Assembly: GCF_000376865.1 (NCBI RefSeq) | Contig: NZ_AQXQ01000012.1 | Span: forward strand, 372,001 to 436,000 | DNA from: Thioalkalivibrio sp. ALJ7 | GTDB lineage: Bacteria; Pseudomonadota; Gammaproteobacteria; Ectothiorhodospirales; Ectothiorhodospiraceae | DNA length: 64,000 nucleotides | Direction of reading: 5' to 3' | In this document: in pieces, positions 1 through 8,146 of the stretch | How the letters are laid out: each line of letters starts with the position of its first letter | How positions within the stretch are numbered: position 1 is the stretch's first letter | The notes under the pieces: generated by a model | What the model was told of the DNA's origin: nothing | The model's input: only the letters and a program-made list of their open reading frames with translations | Database searches by the model: none | Made by a program: the position numbers and the translations under genes

Positions 1-437
1 GGCAACAAGTGCAGCGCCGCCAGCGCGGAGCCGGAGATCAGCGCGACGATCAGGGCAACGCCACGCACCGTCAGCTCCATCGGGCTCGCAATCTGCGCCT
101 CGCGGCGGTGGCGGAACAGCCACCAGCCGATGCCGGCGACCGCCAGCGGGATCAGGTAGGCGAGATAGCCCAGCAGATGGAAGACGATATCGGCGAACCA
201 GGCACCGGTGGTGCCACCCAGATTACGCAGCCCTTCACCATCGCCGGTGGTGGACCAGGCGGCATCCCCCGGGTGGTAGCTCACCAGGGCCACCAACAGA
301 TACAACGCCAGCATGCCGAAGATCAGCAGCGCGCCCTCGCGCAGCCCACGCAGCAACTGGCCGCTCAGACTGGGCGCTGCGGCCGGCTCGATGGTCTTCT
401 TGCCCTTGCCCCCGGTTTTGGCCTTGCTTGCGGCCAT
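1..437 (-). CDS. ftsK: DNA translocase FtsK, N-terminal part (cut by window edge)
   Basis: This is the 5' end of ftsK, about 145 codons, running off the left edge. FtsK anchors at the division septum and pumps chromosome termini apart so that XerCD can resolve dimers. Reading from the ATG at 437, a basic Lys/Gly-rich cytoplasmic head (about 20 residues) is followed by hydrophobic helices. After the first helix comes the SYHPGDAAWSTTG segment, the FtsK periplasmic-loop signature usually seen as SYHPxDPSWS. Further membrane helices then follow. The motor and gamma domains lie outside the window, so completeness cannot be judged. The gene starts 61 bases downstream of the 499-2493 gene on the same strand and may be co-transcribed with it. 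Confidence 0.9.
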   Translation of the reverse strand, partial: MAASKAKTGGKGKKTIEPAAAPSLSGQLLRGLREGALLIFGMLALYLLVALVSYHPGDAAWSTTGDGEGLRNLGGTTGAWFADIVFHLLGYLAYLIPLAVAGIGWWLFRHRREAQIASPMELTVRGVALIVALISGSALAALHLL

Positions 438-498
438 GTGCTCCCCATTGGTCCAGCCCGCGGTTGCGGGCATCTCGAAACAGCTTGCAGTTTACCGG

Positions 499-2493
499 TT
501 AAGACGCCCTGCGTGGGGCCCCGGACTCGGAGCTGAGAAGCGGGTCCGGATCGGCCGACCAGATCCAGCCCTCGCGCTCGGCCAACACCAACTCGTCGGT
601 GGAAGGCCCCACCGCTCGTCCGCGGAGAAAATCGGCCCCGGCAAGGACGCAAAGCACCGCATCCTGAACATCGTCGGTGACATCCGCGAGATTCGGCATC
701 GGGTCCGCGAACGTGGCGACCAATCCCGAGTGCACCGCCGCGCGGTCGTCCCAGCCCCGCAGGCGACGCAGGGCCGCCGGATATACCTCGATCGCGGCGG
801 ACTCGTTGATCGGCCCCGCGCTTTGCGGCAGCGCGAACGCGAGGCCGCTTCGTGCACGCAGCTCCTGGAGCAACTGGACAGCCGCCAGCGCCATTCGCGC
901 GATGAAGTTCGCGCCGACCTCCAGCGGGCGCTTGCCCAGCCGCGCCCGAATGACGCGGTCGGTATGGCGATGAAACATCGCATCCGCGGCTTCCGCGATG
1001 CCCTCCCCGGCGCGGTGGCCCGACAGCGCCTGGCCCAGTGCCGCCGGCCAGCCAAGCGGGGCATCCAGGCACAGCAGGACCGGATTCGGCGTGCTCATCC
1101 AGGCGCACAGTACGTCGGCGACCGGCTCCGACGGATGGGCGCGGCGCGCCTCCTCAAGGCGAATCTGGTCACCGGACCAGGAGGCCCGCGCCAGCCCGGT
1201 CTTGCGCGGCTGGGTCGCGCAATCCACACCGATGATGCAGACCTCCCGGCTCACGGGCAGCGCCCCCCAAACGGCGAACACCGGATCGGCGTGATCCAGG
1301 CGCCCGGCGTAGGGGTCGTCCGCCGGACGCGGCAAGCCGCGCAAGGACCAGGTCGCAAGATCCTTAAAGCCCGACCGCAGGAACAGATCCAATACCAATC
1401 CCATGCGTTCGAAGTCGTACAACCGCCCCCACACCGCAATCGCCTTGGTCGGAAAGCAGCGATCGGAGAACGTGACCATGAACACCCCGTCCGGGCGCAG
1501 CACCTCGCGTACCGCGCGGAACACCGCCTCGGGCTGCGTCAGGTACTCGACCGACGCGGTACAGACCACGGCATCGAAGCTCGCCGTCGCATATGGCAGT
1601 TCCGGACGGAGGTTCAGGTCGTGCACCAGGGATGACGTCAGCCGGGGGTTGTCCGCCAGCTCCTCGGCGTTCATGCCCAGCCCGATCACGGCTTCCGGCG
1701 ACTCGACTCGGTCCAGGTGGGACTCCCAGCTGCTCATCAAGTCGAGCACCCGCGCACCCACCGGAATGCAGGCGGAATACAGCGCGGCGATCTCGGCCCG
1801 CGCGGTCGCGTCCAGGTGGTGCACCCGGCGCGGTGCGGCATAGAACACCGCATCGGACTCCGGGTCCTCGCGCCCCAGCGCCCCGTCGACCCAGAAGTCG
1901 GTCGGTCGTCCACGCCAGCGGGCCTGCATGCCCGGCCCGCTGGCCGTCAGCAGCCGGGCAACATCCACCGTCCGCTCATCGTCACGCCCAACCTCGTGGC
2001 GCGCCATAACCCGCGCCTGCAGCCGCAGGTCGTGCCCCGCCAGCGGATGATTCAGATCCGCCACCAGGTGATCACCCTCCAGCGCCCCGATCCGGAACAG
2101 CTCGCGATCCCCGGCCTCGATCCCCGCATGACCGGCAAGGAACGCACGCGGGTAGAAACGCCCCGCATGGGGCTCCACCCGGCGATGCCGGCGCAGGTCC
2201 CGGTTGAATGCCGACGCCGGGAGCTCCAGCACGCGGTCGGGCTCCTCTTGCGGAACCAGGGCCGCGGCGGTTTCGCGGGAGGCCTCGTGCGCCGCCCCCG
2301 CGCCCCACCCGCGCAGGGCAGCCCCGAGATCGCCCGGCCAGCGGTCCCGTTCCGGCTCCAGCCACGGCAGGAACAGACACTCCCGGTGACGGGCCTCGGC
2401 ACTCGCCCAGTCCAGCGTGAAGCCGACATCCACCGCCATTCCCTGCGTCGGGCGCGCTTCACTGTTGCTCGGATCGGCGAATGGATTCCGCAT
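499..2493 (-). CDS. Three-part fusion: FKBP/SlyD-like region, SAM methyltransferase, DUF429 domain
   Basis: A continuous protein of about 664 residues. Residues about 90-180 contain DLNHPLAGHDLRLQARV, which resembles the NHPLAGxxLxFxVxV strand of SlyD/FKBP prolyl isomerases; the N-terminal FKBP core is not obvious. Residues about 195-415 resemble a class I SAM-dependent methyltransferase: VLDLMSSWESHL as motif I, then FDAVVCTASVEYL and VLRPDGVFMVTFSD. Residues about 420-664 begin CIIGVDCATQPRKTGLARA, the entry strand of the RNase H-like DUF429 family, and later have NESAAIEVYPAALRRL. The ATG at 2493 is preferred over a GTG at 2499 because a GGGAGG ribosome site lies six bases upstream of it. 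Substrates are unknown. The three domains are normally expected on separate genes; I see no frameshift between them. ftsK follows on the same strand. Confidence 0.75.
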   Translation of the reverse strand: MRNPFADPSNSEARPTQGMAVDVGFTLDWASAEARHRECLFLPWLEPERDRWPGDLGAALRGWGAGAAHEASRETAAALVPQEEPDRVLELPASAFNRDLRRHRRVEPHAGRFYPRAFLAGHAGIEAGDRELFRIGALEGDHLVADLNHPLAGHDLRLQARVMARHEVGRDDERTVDVARLLTASGPGMQARWRGRPTDFWVDGALGREDPESDAVFYAAPRRVHHLDATARAEIAALYSACIPVGARVLDLMSSWESHLDRVESPEAVIGLGMNAEELADNPRLTSSLVHDLNLRPELPYATASFDAVVCTASVEYLTQPEAVFRAVREVLRPDGVFMVTFSDRCFPTKAIAVWGRLYDFERMGLVLDLFLRSGFKDLATWSLRGLPRPADDPYAGRLDHADPVFAVWGALPVSREVCIIGVDCATQPRKTGLARASWSGDQIRLEEARRAHPSEPVADVLCAWMSTPNPVLLCLDAPLGWPAALGQALSGHRAGEGIAEAADAMFHRHTDRVIRARLGKRPLEVGANFIARMALAAVQLLQELRARSGLAFALPQSAGPINESAAIEVYPAALRRLRGWDDRAAVHSGLVATFADPMPNLADVTDDVQDAVLCVLAGADFLRGRAVGPSTDELVLAEREGWIWSADPDPLLSSESGAPRRAS

Positions 2494-2578
2494 GAACACC
2501 CTCCCGCTGTATTTCCCTAGACTGCCTCGTTGACGATCTTCCGGTTATGGTACGGGCAAGCCCCCACCGGATGTCCGC

Positions 2579-3703
2579 ATGCCCCGCACCCTCTGCTCGC
2601 TCCCGTTTATGTCGCTGCTGGCCGGCGCAGTGCTCGTGTTCGCCACGTTGCTTACCCTGCCGTCCGCTCAGGCCGAGGAAAATGGAGCCAGCGGCATCGG
2701 CGCCGACTCGACCCTGCGCGTGGGGACGCGCTTCGTGCCACCGTTCGTGATTGCGCCGGAGGAGCCGGGCGCCGCTCCTTCCGGCATTGCCATCGAACTG
2801 TGGGAGCGGGTCGCGGAACGCATGGAACTGGACTCCGACTACCGGGAGACCAGCCTCGAGGGACTCATCGAGGGCCTGGGCGACGACCGTATCGATATCT
2901 CGGTCGCGGCCCTCACCGCAACCGCCGAACGCGCCGAACGGGTCGACTTCACCCATCCGTACTACAGCACCGGGCTGTCGATTGCCGTGCCCCAACAAGG
3001 CAATCCAATCGCCGGGGCCCTGCGCGCGTTCATCTCCGTACCCTTCCTGATGGTCATCCTCGCGCTCTCCGGACTGCTCCTGCTAGTGGGTGCGCTGCTG
3101 TGGCTGTTCGAACGCCGGCGTAACGCCGACGAGTTCGGCGGCAGTGCCGCACAAGGGCTCGGCTCCGCATTCTGGTGGGCCGCCGTGACCATGACCACGG
3201 TGGGCTATGGCGACAAGGCTCCGCGCACCCTGCCCGGCCGCGCGATCGCGCTGGTCTGGATGTTCGCGGCGCTGATCCTGGTCTCCACCTTCACCGCCGC
3301 GATCGCGACCACGCTGACCGTCAGCTCGCTGGATACCGGCATCCAGAATGTCTCCGACCTGGAGGGCCAGCGCATCGCCACGATTGGCGGCTCCAGTGCC
3401 GCCGCCTGGCTGGACGACCAGGGCTTTGCCTACCGCGACCATGTGGACCTCGCCACCGCACTGGGCGCAGTCGCCGAGGGCCGCGCCGACGCTATGGTCT
3501 ACGACGCTCCGCTGCTGCGCTATCAGGTCCGCGAGCACTTTGCGGGGCAACTGGAGGTCCTGCCGGTCGAGTTCCTGCGCCAGGACTATGCCCTGGCACT
3601 GCCCCAGGGGTCGCCACTGCGCGCCCCGATGAACGTCGCTATCCTCGAGATTCTGGAATCCGACGAATGGCAGCGCGTGCTGCGCCGCTATCTCGGCAAC
3701 TGA
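2579..3703 (+). CDS. GluR0-like ligand-gated potassium channel (periplasmic binding domain split by a K+ pore)
   Basis: 374 residues. A signal peptide (about 1-32, ending PSAQA) is followed by lobe 1 of a family-3 solute-binding domain, including ALTATAERAERVDFTHPYY (about 111-129), the usual amino-acid-binding-protein motif. The domain is interrupted by a pore module: a helix at about 152-177, a pore loop with the potassium selectivity filter TTVGYGD (206-212), and a second helix at about 221-246. The rest of the binding domain (about 255-374) follows. This is the layout of prokaryotic ionotropic glutamate receptors such as cyanobacterial GluR0: ligand bound outside opens a K+ pore. The ligand cannot be told from sequence; an amino acid is the family norm. 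It heads a tight three-gene unit with two PII-like genes (gaps of 27 and 25 bases). Confidence 0.88.
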   Translation: MPRTLCSLPFMSLLAGAVLVFATLLTLPSAQAEENGASGIGADSTLRVGTRFVPPFVIAPEEPGAAPSGIAIELWERVAERMELDSDYRETSLEGLIEGLGDDRIDISVAALTATAERAERVDFTHPYYSTGLSIAVPQQGNPIAGALRAFISVPFLMVILALSGLLLLVGALLWLFERRRNADEFGGSAAQGLGSAFWWAAVTMTTVGYGDKAPRTLPGRAIALVWMFAALILVSTFTAAIATTLTVSSLDTGIQNVSDLEGQRIATIGGSSAAAWLDDQGFAYRDHVDLATALGAVAEGRADAMVYDAPLLRYQVREHFAGQLEVLPVEFLRQDYALALPQGSPLRAPMNVAILEILESDEWQRVLRRYLGN

Positions 3704-3730
3704 CGGAGCCCGTCACGGGGGGGCAGCATC

Positions 3731-4060
3731 ATGGAGGAGACCTTTCTGATCGCGATCGTCGACCAGGACCGTGAGGAGCAGGCCCTGGCCATCGCCGCCG
3801 AGGAAGGCGGCGCGGACGGTGCCGTGATCCAGGGTTCGGGGCTCGGTTTCCCCGAGCACATGATCTTTCTCGGGGTGACCTACCAGGGCAACGAATCGGT
3901 CTGCATCTGGCAGCTGGAGACCGGGCAGGCCGAACGCATTGCGCAGCGCCTGAACCTAGAACTCGACCTGCTCCAGCCCTACAACGGGCTTGCCTTCACC
4001 CTGGACGTGAGCGCCCTTCAGGGCATGGAGTTCGTCGGCCACCTGACCACCATGCCCTGA
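3731..4060 (+). CDS. PII-like (GlnB-fold) small protein, first of a pair
   Basis: 109 residues. The N-terminus FLIAIVDQDREEQALAIAAE followed by GADGAVIQGSGLG has the beta-alpha-beta rhythm and Gly-rich turn of the PII family (compare the ITAIVRPxKLxxVxxAL...GxxGxTVxxVxGxG pattern). There is no recognisable long T-loop and no uridylylation tyrosine in the usual context, so it is better called PII-like than GlnB. PII-like proteins sense nucleotides or small metabolites and bind a partner, very often a membrane transporter. It lies 27 bases after the ligand-gated channel gene and 25 bases before a second protein of similar fold, so the channel is the obvious candidate partner (inference). Family assignment rests on pattern only. 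Confidence 0.6.
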   Translation: MEETFLIAIVDQDREEQALAIAAEEGGADGAVIQGSGLGFPEHMIFLGVTYQGNESVCIWQLETGQAERIAQRLNLELDLLQPYNGLAFTLDVSALQGMEFVGHLTTMP

Positions 4061-4085
4061 CGCGCCCGGATACGGAGACTCTGCC

Positions 4086-4460
4086 ATGCAATTCGTTCTG
4101 CTCGCCGCCATCATCCCGCGCAGCCTGGCCGAACGCGCGATCGAGATCGTTCAGCGCGACGGGGCTGCCGGCCTGACCCTACTGGATGCCCAAAGCATCG
4201 CCCAGCTACGGCGCAACCCGGTCATGGACCTGAAGGACACCTCCGTTCGCAAGGTGCTGTTAATGGTGCTGGAGGCCGATCTGGCCCGCCGCATGCTGGA
4301 ACACCTGGACGCGGAACTGGAACTGAGCCGGCAGGGCCACGGGTTTGCTGTGACCCTGCCGATCAAGGACATCGCCGGCATCAAGCCGGAACAGATCGAG
4401 CAGCTGCGCAAGACCCTGGAGCAGAGTCCGTCCGACGGAGACGCCACGCCGAGAGCATAA
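4086..4460 (+). CDS. PII-like (GlnB-fold) small protein, second of a pair
   Basis: 124 residues, starting FVLLAAIIPRSLAERAIEIV, then AAGLTLLDAQSI; the later strand GFAVTLPIKDIAGI fits the closing half of a PII-like ferredoxin fold. It is only distantly similar to its neighbour, so the pair could form a heteromer or two separate sensors. The segment LRRNPVMDLKDTSVRKVLLMVL sits where a T-loop would be. It ends in an acidic tail of about 20 residues. It is the last gene of the channel unit and converges on the BCCT transporter gene, 70 bases away. A weak inverted repeat (CCCTGG at 4517-4522, CCAGGG at 4537-4542) lies between and over the end of the transporter gene. No enzyme motifs are visible. 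Confidence 0.55.
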   Translation: MQFVLLAAIIPRSLAERAIEIVQRDGAAGLTLLDAQSIAQLRRNPVMDLKDTSVRKVLLMVLEADLARRMLEHLDAELELSRQGHGFAVTLPIKDIAGIKPEQIEQLRKTLEQSPSDGDATPRA

Positions 4461-4530
4461 CTTCAGTGCACGGCTTTCCGAGCGGGCATGGCACACCATG
4501 GGCGGGCGGCCGAGAGCCCTGGGCGCCGGC

Positions 4531-6075
4531 TCAACGCCAGGGCGGGTCCACGCCCTCGACGCGGTACTCGCGGCCCAGGGCCCGCATCAGGCTGAAGCAG
4601 CAGAAGACCAGGATGATCGCCACCGGCAGCCCGGCGGTCAGCGATCCGGTCTGCAGGCTGTCCAGCGCGCGCTCGCCACCGACGATCAGCAGCGTCGCCG
4701 CCACCGCCCCCTCGGTAATCCCCCAGATCACCCGCTGGCGCTTCGGCGAGTGCTTCGAACCGCGCGAGATCAGCGCATCCACCACGTAGGTGCCGGAGGC
4801 CGACGAGGTAATGAAGTAGGTCGCGATCAGCAGGGTCGCCACGCCGGAGGCAATCGTGGTCCAGGGTAGCTGGGCCAGGGTTGCGTACAGGGCCACGGTG
4901 GTGTCCTCGGCGACCGCCGCAGCGATGCCCGCGCCGTCGTCGAACAGCTCCATATGCAGCGCGGTGCCGCCGAAGATTGCCATCCAGGCGAACACGAACA
5001 GGCTGGGCAGGGCGAGCACGCCGACGATGAACTCGCGGATGGTGCGCCCGCGCGAGATGCGCGCGATGAAGATGCCGACGAAAGGCGACCAGGCGATCCA
5101 CCACGCCCAGTAGAACATGGTCCAGTCCTTCTGCCACTGCGAGCCGCCGATGGCGTCGGTATGCAGGCTGAGCTGGACGATCTGCTGCAGATAGCCGCCG
5201 GTGGAGTCGAGGAAGAAGCGCAGGATGAACAGCGTGGGCCCGGCCACCAAGACGAACAGCATGAAGCTGATCGCCAGTACCAGGTTGAACACGCTGACCC
5301 ACTTCAGCCCGCGATCGAGCCCGGAGATCACCGACAGCACCGCCACCGCGGTGATCGCGGTGATGATGCCCACCTGCCACCAGTGTGAGACCGGCATGTC
5401 GACCAGCACGTTGAGCCCGGTATTGAGCTGCATCGCGCCGAATCCCAGCGAGGTCGCCAGGCCAAACAGGGTGCCGAACACTGCGAGGATGTCGATCACA
5501 TGCCCGATCGGGCCGTAGATGCGGTCCCCCAGCAGCGGGTAGAAGATCGAGCGAATGGTCAGCGGCAGACGGTGGCGAAAGCTGAAATAGGCGACCGACA
5601 GTCCCAGAACCACGTACACCGCCCAGGCGTGCAGGCCCCAGTGGAAGAAGGTGTAGACCATCGCCTGGCGCGCGGCCGCGTCGGTCTCGCCATCGCCGGT
5701 CGGCGGATGCTGATAGTGCAGGATCGGCTCGGCCACGCTCCAGAACACGAGGCCGATCCCCATGCCGGCGGAGAACAGCATCGCGAACCAGGCGGCAAAG
5801 CCGAACTCCGGCCGGTCATCCGGCTGCCCCAGCCGGATCACGCCGTAGCGGCTGAAGCCCAGCCAGATCAGAAAGCCGAGGAAGAAGGTCACCACCAGCA
5901 GGTAGCCCCAGCCGAGATACTCGGTGATGAAGCCGTGGATGCTGGCGAACACCTCGCTGGCCGTGGCGGGGAAGATCACCCCGAAGGCGACGAACACCAC
6001 GACCATGATCGCGGAGGCGGTGAACACCGTCGGGTTCACCGTGGCAAAGAAGGCCTCCGGGCGGTAGTCACTCAT
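4531..6075 (-). CDS. BCCT-family compatible-solute transporter (betaine/choline/carnitine type)
   Basis: 514 residues with about 12 hydrophobic helices, the normal BCCT core length without the long cytoplasmic extensions of BetP. Signatures are FSAGMGIGLVFWSVAEP (about 101-117, the glycine-rich unwound TM3 and start of the substrate tryptophan region) and DWTMFYWAWWIAWSPFVGIF (about 317-336, the TM8 BCCT signature). The GMGIG sequence is typical of Na+-driven betaine or choline carriers; precise substrate (glycine betaine, choline or ectoine) cannot be fixed. Such carriers import osmoprotectant by secondary transport and suit a halophile. It lies upstream of the PEBP-like gene's 3' end on the same strand (24 bases) and converges with the channel/PII unit. 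Confidence 0.93.
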   Translation of the reverse strand: MSDYRPEAFFATVNPTVFTASAIMVVVFVAFGVIFPATASEVFASIHGFITEYLGWGYLLVVTFFLGFLIWLGFSRYGVIRLGQPDDRPEFGFAAWFAMLFSAGMGIGLVFWSVAEPILHYQHPPTGDGETDAAARQAMVYTFFHWGLHAWAVYVVLGLSVAYFSFRHRLPLTIRSIFYPLLGDRIYGPIGHVIDILAVFGTLFGLATSLGFGAMQLNTGLNVLVDMPVSHWWQVGIITAITAVAVLSVISGLDRGLKWVSVFNLVLAISFMLFVLVAGPTLFILRFFLDSTGGYLQQIVQLSLHTDAIGGSQWQKDWTMFYWAWWIAWSPFVGIFIARISRGRTIREFIVGVLALPSLFVFAWMAIFGGTALHMELFDDGAGIAAAVAEDTTVALYATLAQLPWTTIASGVATLLIATYFITSSASGTYVVDALISRGSKHSPKRQRVIWGITEGAVAATLLIVGGERALDSLQTGSLTAGLPVAIILVFCCFSLMRALGREYRVEGVDPPWR

Positions 6076-6099
6076 GCCGCGGCCTCCCCGCGGGCCGGA

Positions 6100-6570
6100 T
6101 CAGGCCGGCGCATCGGGATCCGCGCCCTCGTCGGCGGAGCACAGCGCCCCGGTGAGATCCGCCTCGTCCAGCACGTGTCCCTCGGCCGCGGCATCGAACT
6201 GGCTGCGGGTCGCCCCCGCCTCCAGCTCCAGCTCGGCATCCAGCGCCAGCAGGCGGAAGCGGTAGTGGTGACAGCCCTCCGGCGGCACCGGGCCGAGGTA
6301 GCCGACCTTGCCGAAGGCATCCATCCCCACGCGCCCCTCGCGGGGCAGGTGCAGGGCATCCACGCAATGCGTATCCGGCGGCAGGTTCCAGACCAGCCAG
6401 TGGGTGACCTCCCCCAGCGGCGAGTCCAGGTCCTCCAGGATCAGCGCGAGGCTGCGCGCGCCCGCCGGCACCTCGCGGATCTCCAGCTGCGGCAGCTGGT
6501 TGGCATCCCGCGCCGAGACCTCGATCGGCATCCGTTCTCCATCGGCAAAGGCAGGACTGCTCAATCGCAT
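6100..6570 (-). CDS. YbhB/YbcL-type PEBP (Raf kinase inhibitor-like) protein
   Basis: 156 residues, the usual length. Family features are MRLSSPAFADGERMP at the start, SLALILEDLDSPLGEVTHWLVWNLPP (the ligand-pocket D-D-P and H-W segments; written here as two parts, SLALILEDLDSP at about 42-53 and THWLVWNLPP at about 58-67), and GYLGPVPPEGCHHYRFRLLALD (GPxPPxG at about 92-98, HHYRF just after). PEBP-fold proteins bind anionic ligands such as phospholipid head groups; the bacterial role is not established. The ATG at 6570 is chosen because it matches the family N-terminus; an in-frame ATG at 6579 sits too close to the GGAGGAGG ribosome site. It is upstream of the BCCT gene on the same strand with a 24-base gap, so co-transcription is likely. 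Confidence 0.88.
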   Translation of the reverse strand: MRLSSPAFADGERMPIEVSARDANQLPQLEIREVPAGARSLALILEDLDSPLGEVTHWLVWNLPPDTHCVDALHLPREGRVGMDAFGKVGYLGPVPPEGCHHYRFRLLALDAELELEAGATRSQFDAAAEGHVLDEADLTGALCSADEGADPDAPA

Positions 6571-6724
6571 GGCCCGCATCCTCCTCCATGACCCGGTTAC
6601 AGGCTCGCCCGCGCCGGGATACGGGTCAACCCGGGCACACGGCAATCCGGACCCGGGTTGATCGGGATCAAGTCCCCGGCCGTTGCTTGCCCATCGCACC
6701 CGCGTCGCGCGTACACTTCACCGT

Positions 6725-8125
6725 ATGGCACAACTGACCTTTCAGGGGGCGACCGGCGAGGTCACCGGATCGCGTTATCTCCTCGAGACCGACGACACCC
6801 GCATCCTGCTGGAATGCGGCATGCACCAGGGCAACAGCGATGCGAACGAGGCGAACCGCGCCCCGCTCGCCGAGCTGGCGGAAAGCCTCGACGCGGTGGT
6901 GCTGTCGCACGGCCACCTCGACCACTCGGGGCTGTTGCCGAAGCTGGTGCGCGACGGGTACCGCGGTCCGATCTACTGCACGCCGGGCACCGAGGAACTG
7001 CTCGAGATCATGCTCGAGGATGCCGCGTTCGTGATGAGCAAGGACATCGAGTGGGAAAACAAGTGGCGCCGGCGGGCGGACAAGCCGCTGGTGGAGCCGG
7101 TCTACGACATCGATGATGTCGCCACCACCCTCGGGCTGTGCGAGGCCGTGCCCTACGGCCAGGCGCGCAAGATCGCGGGCGGGATCGGCCTGACCTTCCG
7201 CGATGCCGGGCACATCCTCGGTTCCGCGATCGTGGATCTGATCGTGCCCTCCGGCGGGCGTGACCGGCACCTGGTGTTCTCGGGCGATCTCGGCAATGAC
7301 GACGCCGTGCTGATGCACGAGCCCGCGCGCCCGGAACACGCCGACCACGTGCTGCTGGAAAGTACCTACGGCGACCGCGACCACCGCCCGATGGAGGAGA
7401 CAGTCGAGGAGTTCGCGCAGGTCCTGGCCGAGGCCGACAAGAGCGGCGGCAACGTGCTGATCCCGGCCTTCGCGGTCGGCCGCACCCAGGAGATCCTCTA
7501 CCACCTGAGCATGCTGCACCACGCCGGGCGCCTGCCGCAGCAGAAGGTCTTCCTCGACAGCCCGATGGCGATCAAGGTCACCGAGCTCTATGCGCGTCTG
7601 CGCAGGAACCTGGATCCTGACGACATGGAACGGCTGCACGAGGCCGCGAACGGCGACCCGAACGGCTATCTGCCCGGGCTGCAGGTTTGCCGCACGGTCG
7701 AGGAATCCATGGCAATCAACCGCATCACCGGCGGCGCGATCATCATCGCCGGCTCCGGCATGTGCAATGGCGGGCGCATCCGCCACCACATGAAGTACAA
7801 CCTGTGGCGGCGCGAGGCGCACCTGGTGATCGTCGGCTTCCAGGCGGCGGGTACGTTGGGACGGCGGCTGGTGGACGGCGCCGAGCGAGTCAAGCTGCTG
7901 GGCGACGAGGTCGCAGTGAACGCGAAGGTCCACACCCTGGGCGGCTTTTCCGCCCACGCCGGGCGCAGCCAGCTGCTCGACTGGGCACGCGGTTTTCAGG
8001 ACCAGCCGGTGTTCCATCTGGTCCACGGCGAGCCGGAAGCGCGCGAGGCCCTGGCCGCCGGCCTGCGCGACGAGCTGGGGGCCGAGACGCATGTACCCGC
8101 CTTCGGCGAGACCATCACCCTGTAG
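6725..8125 (+). CDS. Metallo-beta-lactamase / beta-CASP ribonuclease-like protein
   Basis: 466 residues. The metal site is clear: SHGHLDHSG (HxHxDH at 62-67), DAGHILGSA (about 160-168, the next His ligand) and FSGDLG (about 185-190, the bridging Asp). The beta-CASP insert includes VLIPAFAVGRTQEILY and IIIAGSGMCNGGR. The C-terminal RMMBL motif reads HTLGGFSAHAGRSQL. This is the bacterial YSH1/CPSF73-like architecture, whose characterised members cut RNA as endo- or 5'-exonucleases. The start at 6725 fits the family N-terminus (MAQLTFQGATGEVTGS). It lies 21 bases before the Na/Pi transporter gene, which overlaps the RNA ligase gene, so a nuclease and a ligase may share a transcript. Confidence 0.92.
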   Translation: MAQLTFQGATGEVTGSRYLLETDDTRILLECGMHQGNSDANEANRAPLAELAESLDAVVLSHGHLDHSGLLPKLVRDGYRGPIYCTPGTEELLEIMLEDAAFVMSKDIEWENKWRRRADKPLVEPVYDIDDVATTLGLCEAVPYGQARKIAGGIGLTFRDAGHILGSAIVDLIVPSGGRDRHLVFSGDLGNDDAVLMHEPARPEHADHVLLESTYGDRDHRPMEETVEEFAQVLAEADKSGGNVLIPAFAVGRTQEILYHLSMLHHAGRLPQQKVFLDSPMAIKVTELYARLRRNLDPDDMERLHEAANGDPNGYLPGLQVCRTVEESMAINRITGGAIIIAGSGMCNGGRIRHHMKYNLWRREAHLVIVGFQAAGTLGRRLVDGAERVKLLGDEVAVNAKVHTLGGFSAHAGRSQLLDWARGFQDQPVFHLVHGEPEAREALAAGLRDELGAETHVPAFGETITL

Positions 8126-8146
8126 CGCGGCACCCCCACAGCACCG

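Noticed and set aside
2530-2556. TTGACG near 2530 as a promoter for the channel gene
   Set aside because: The following -10 candidates give spacing of 15 or less and poor matches.
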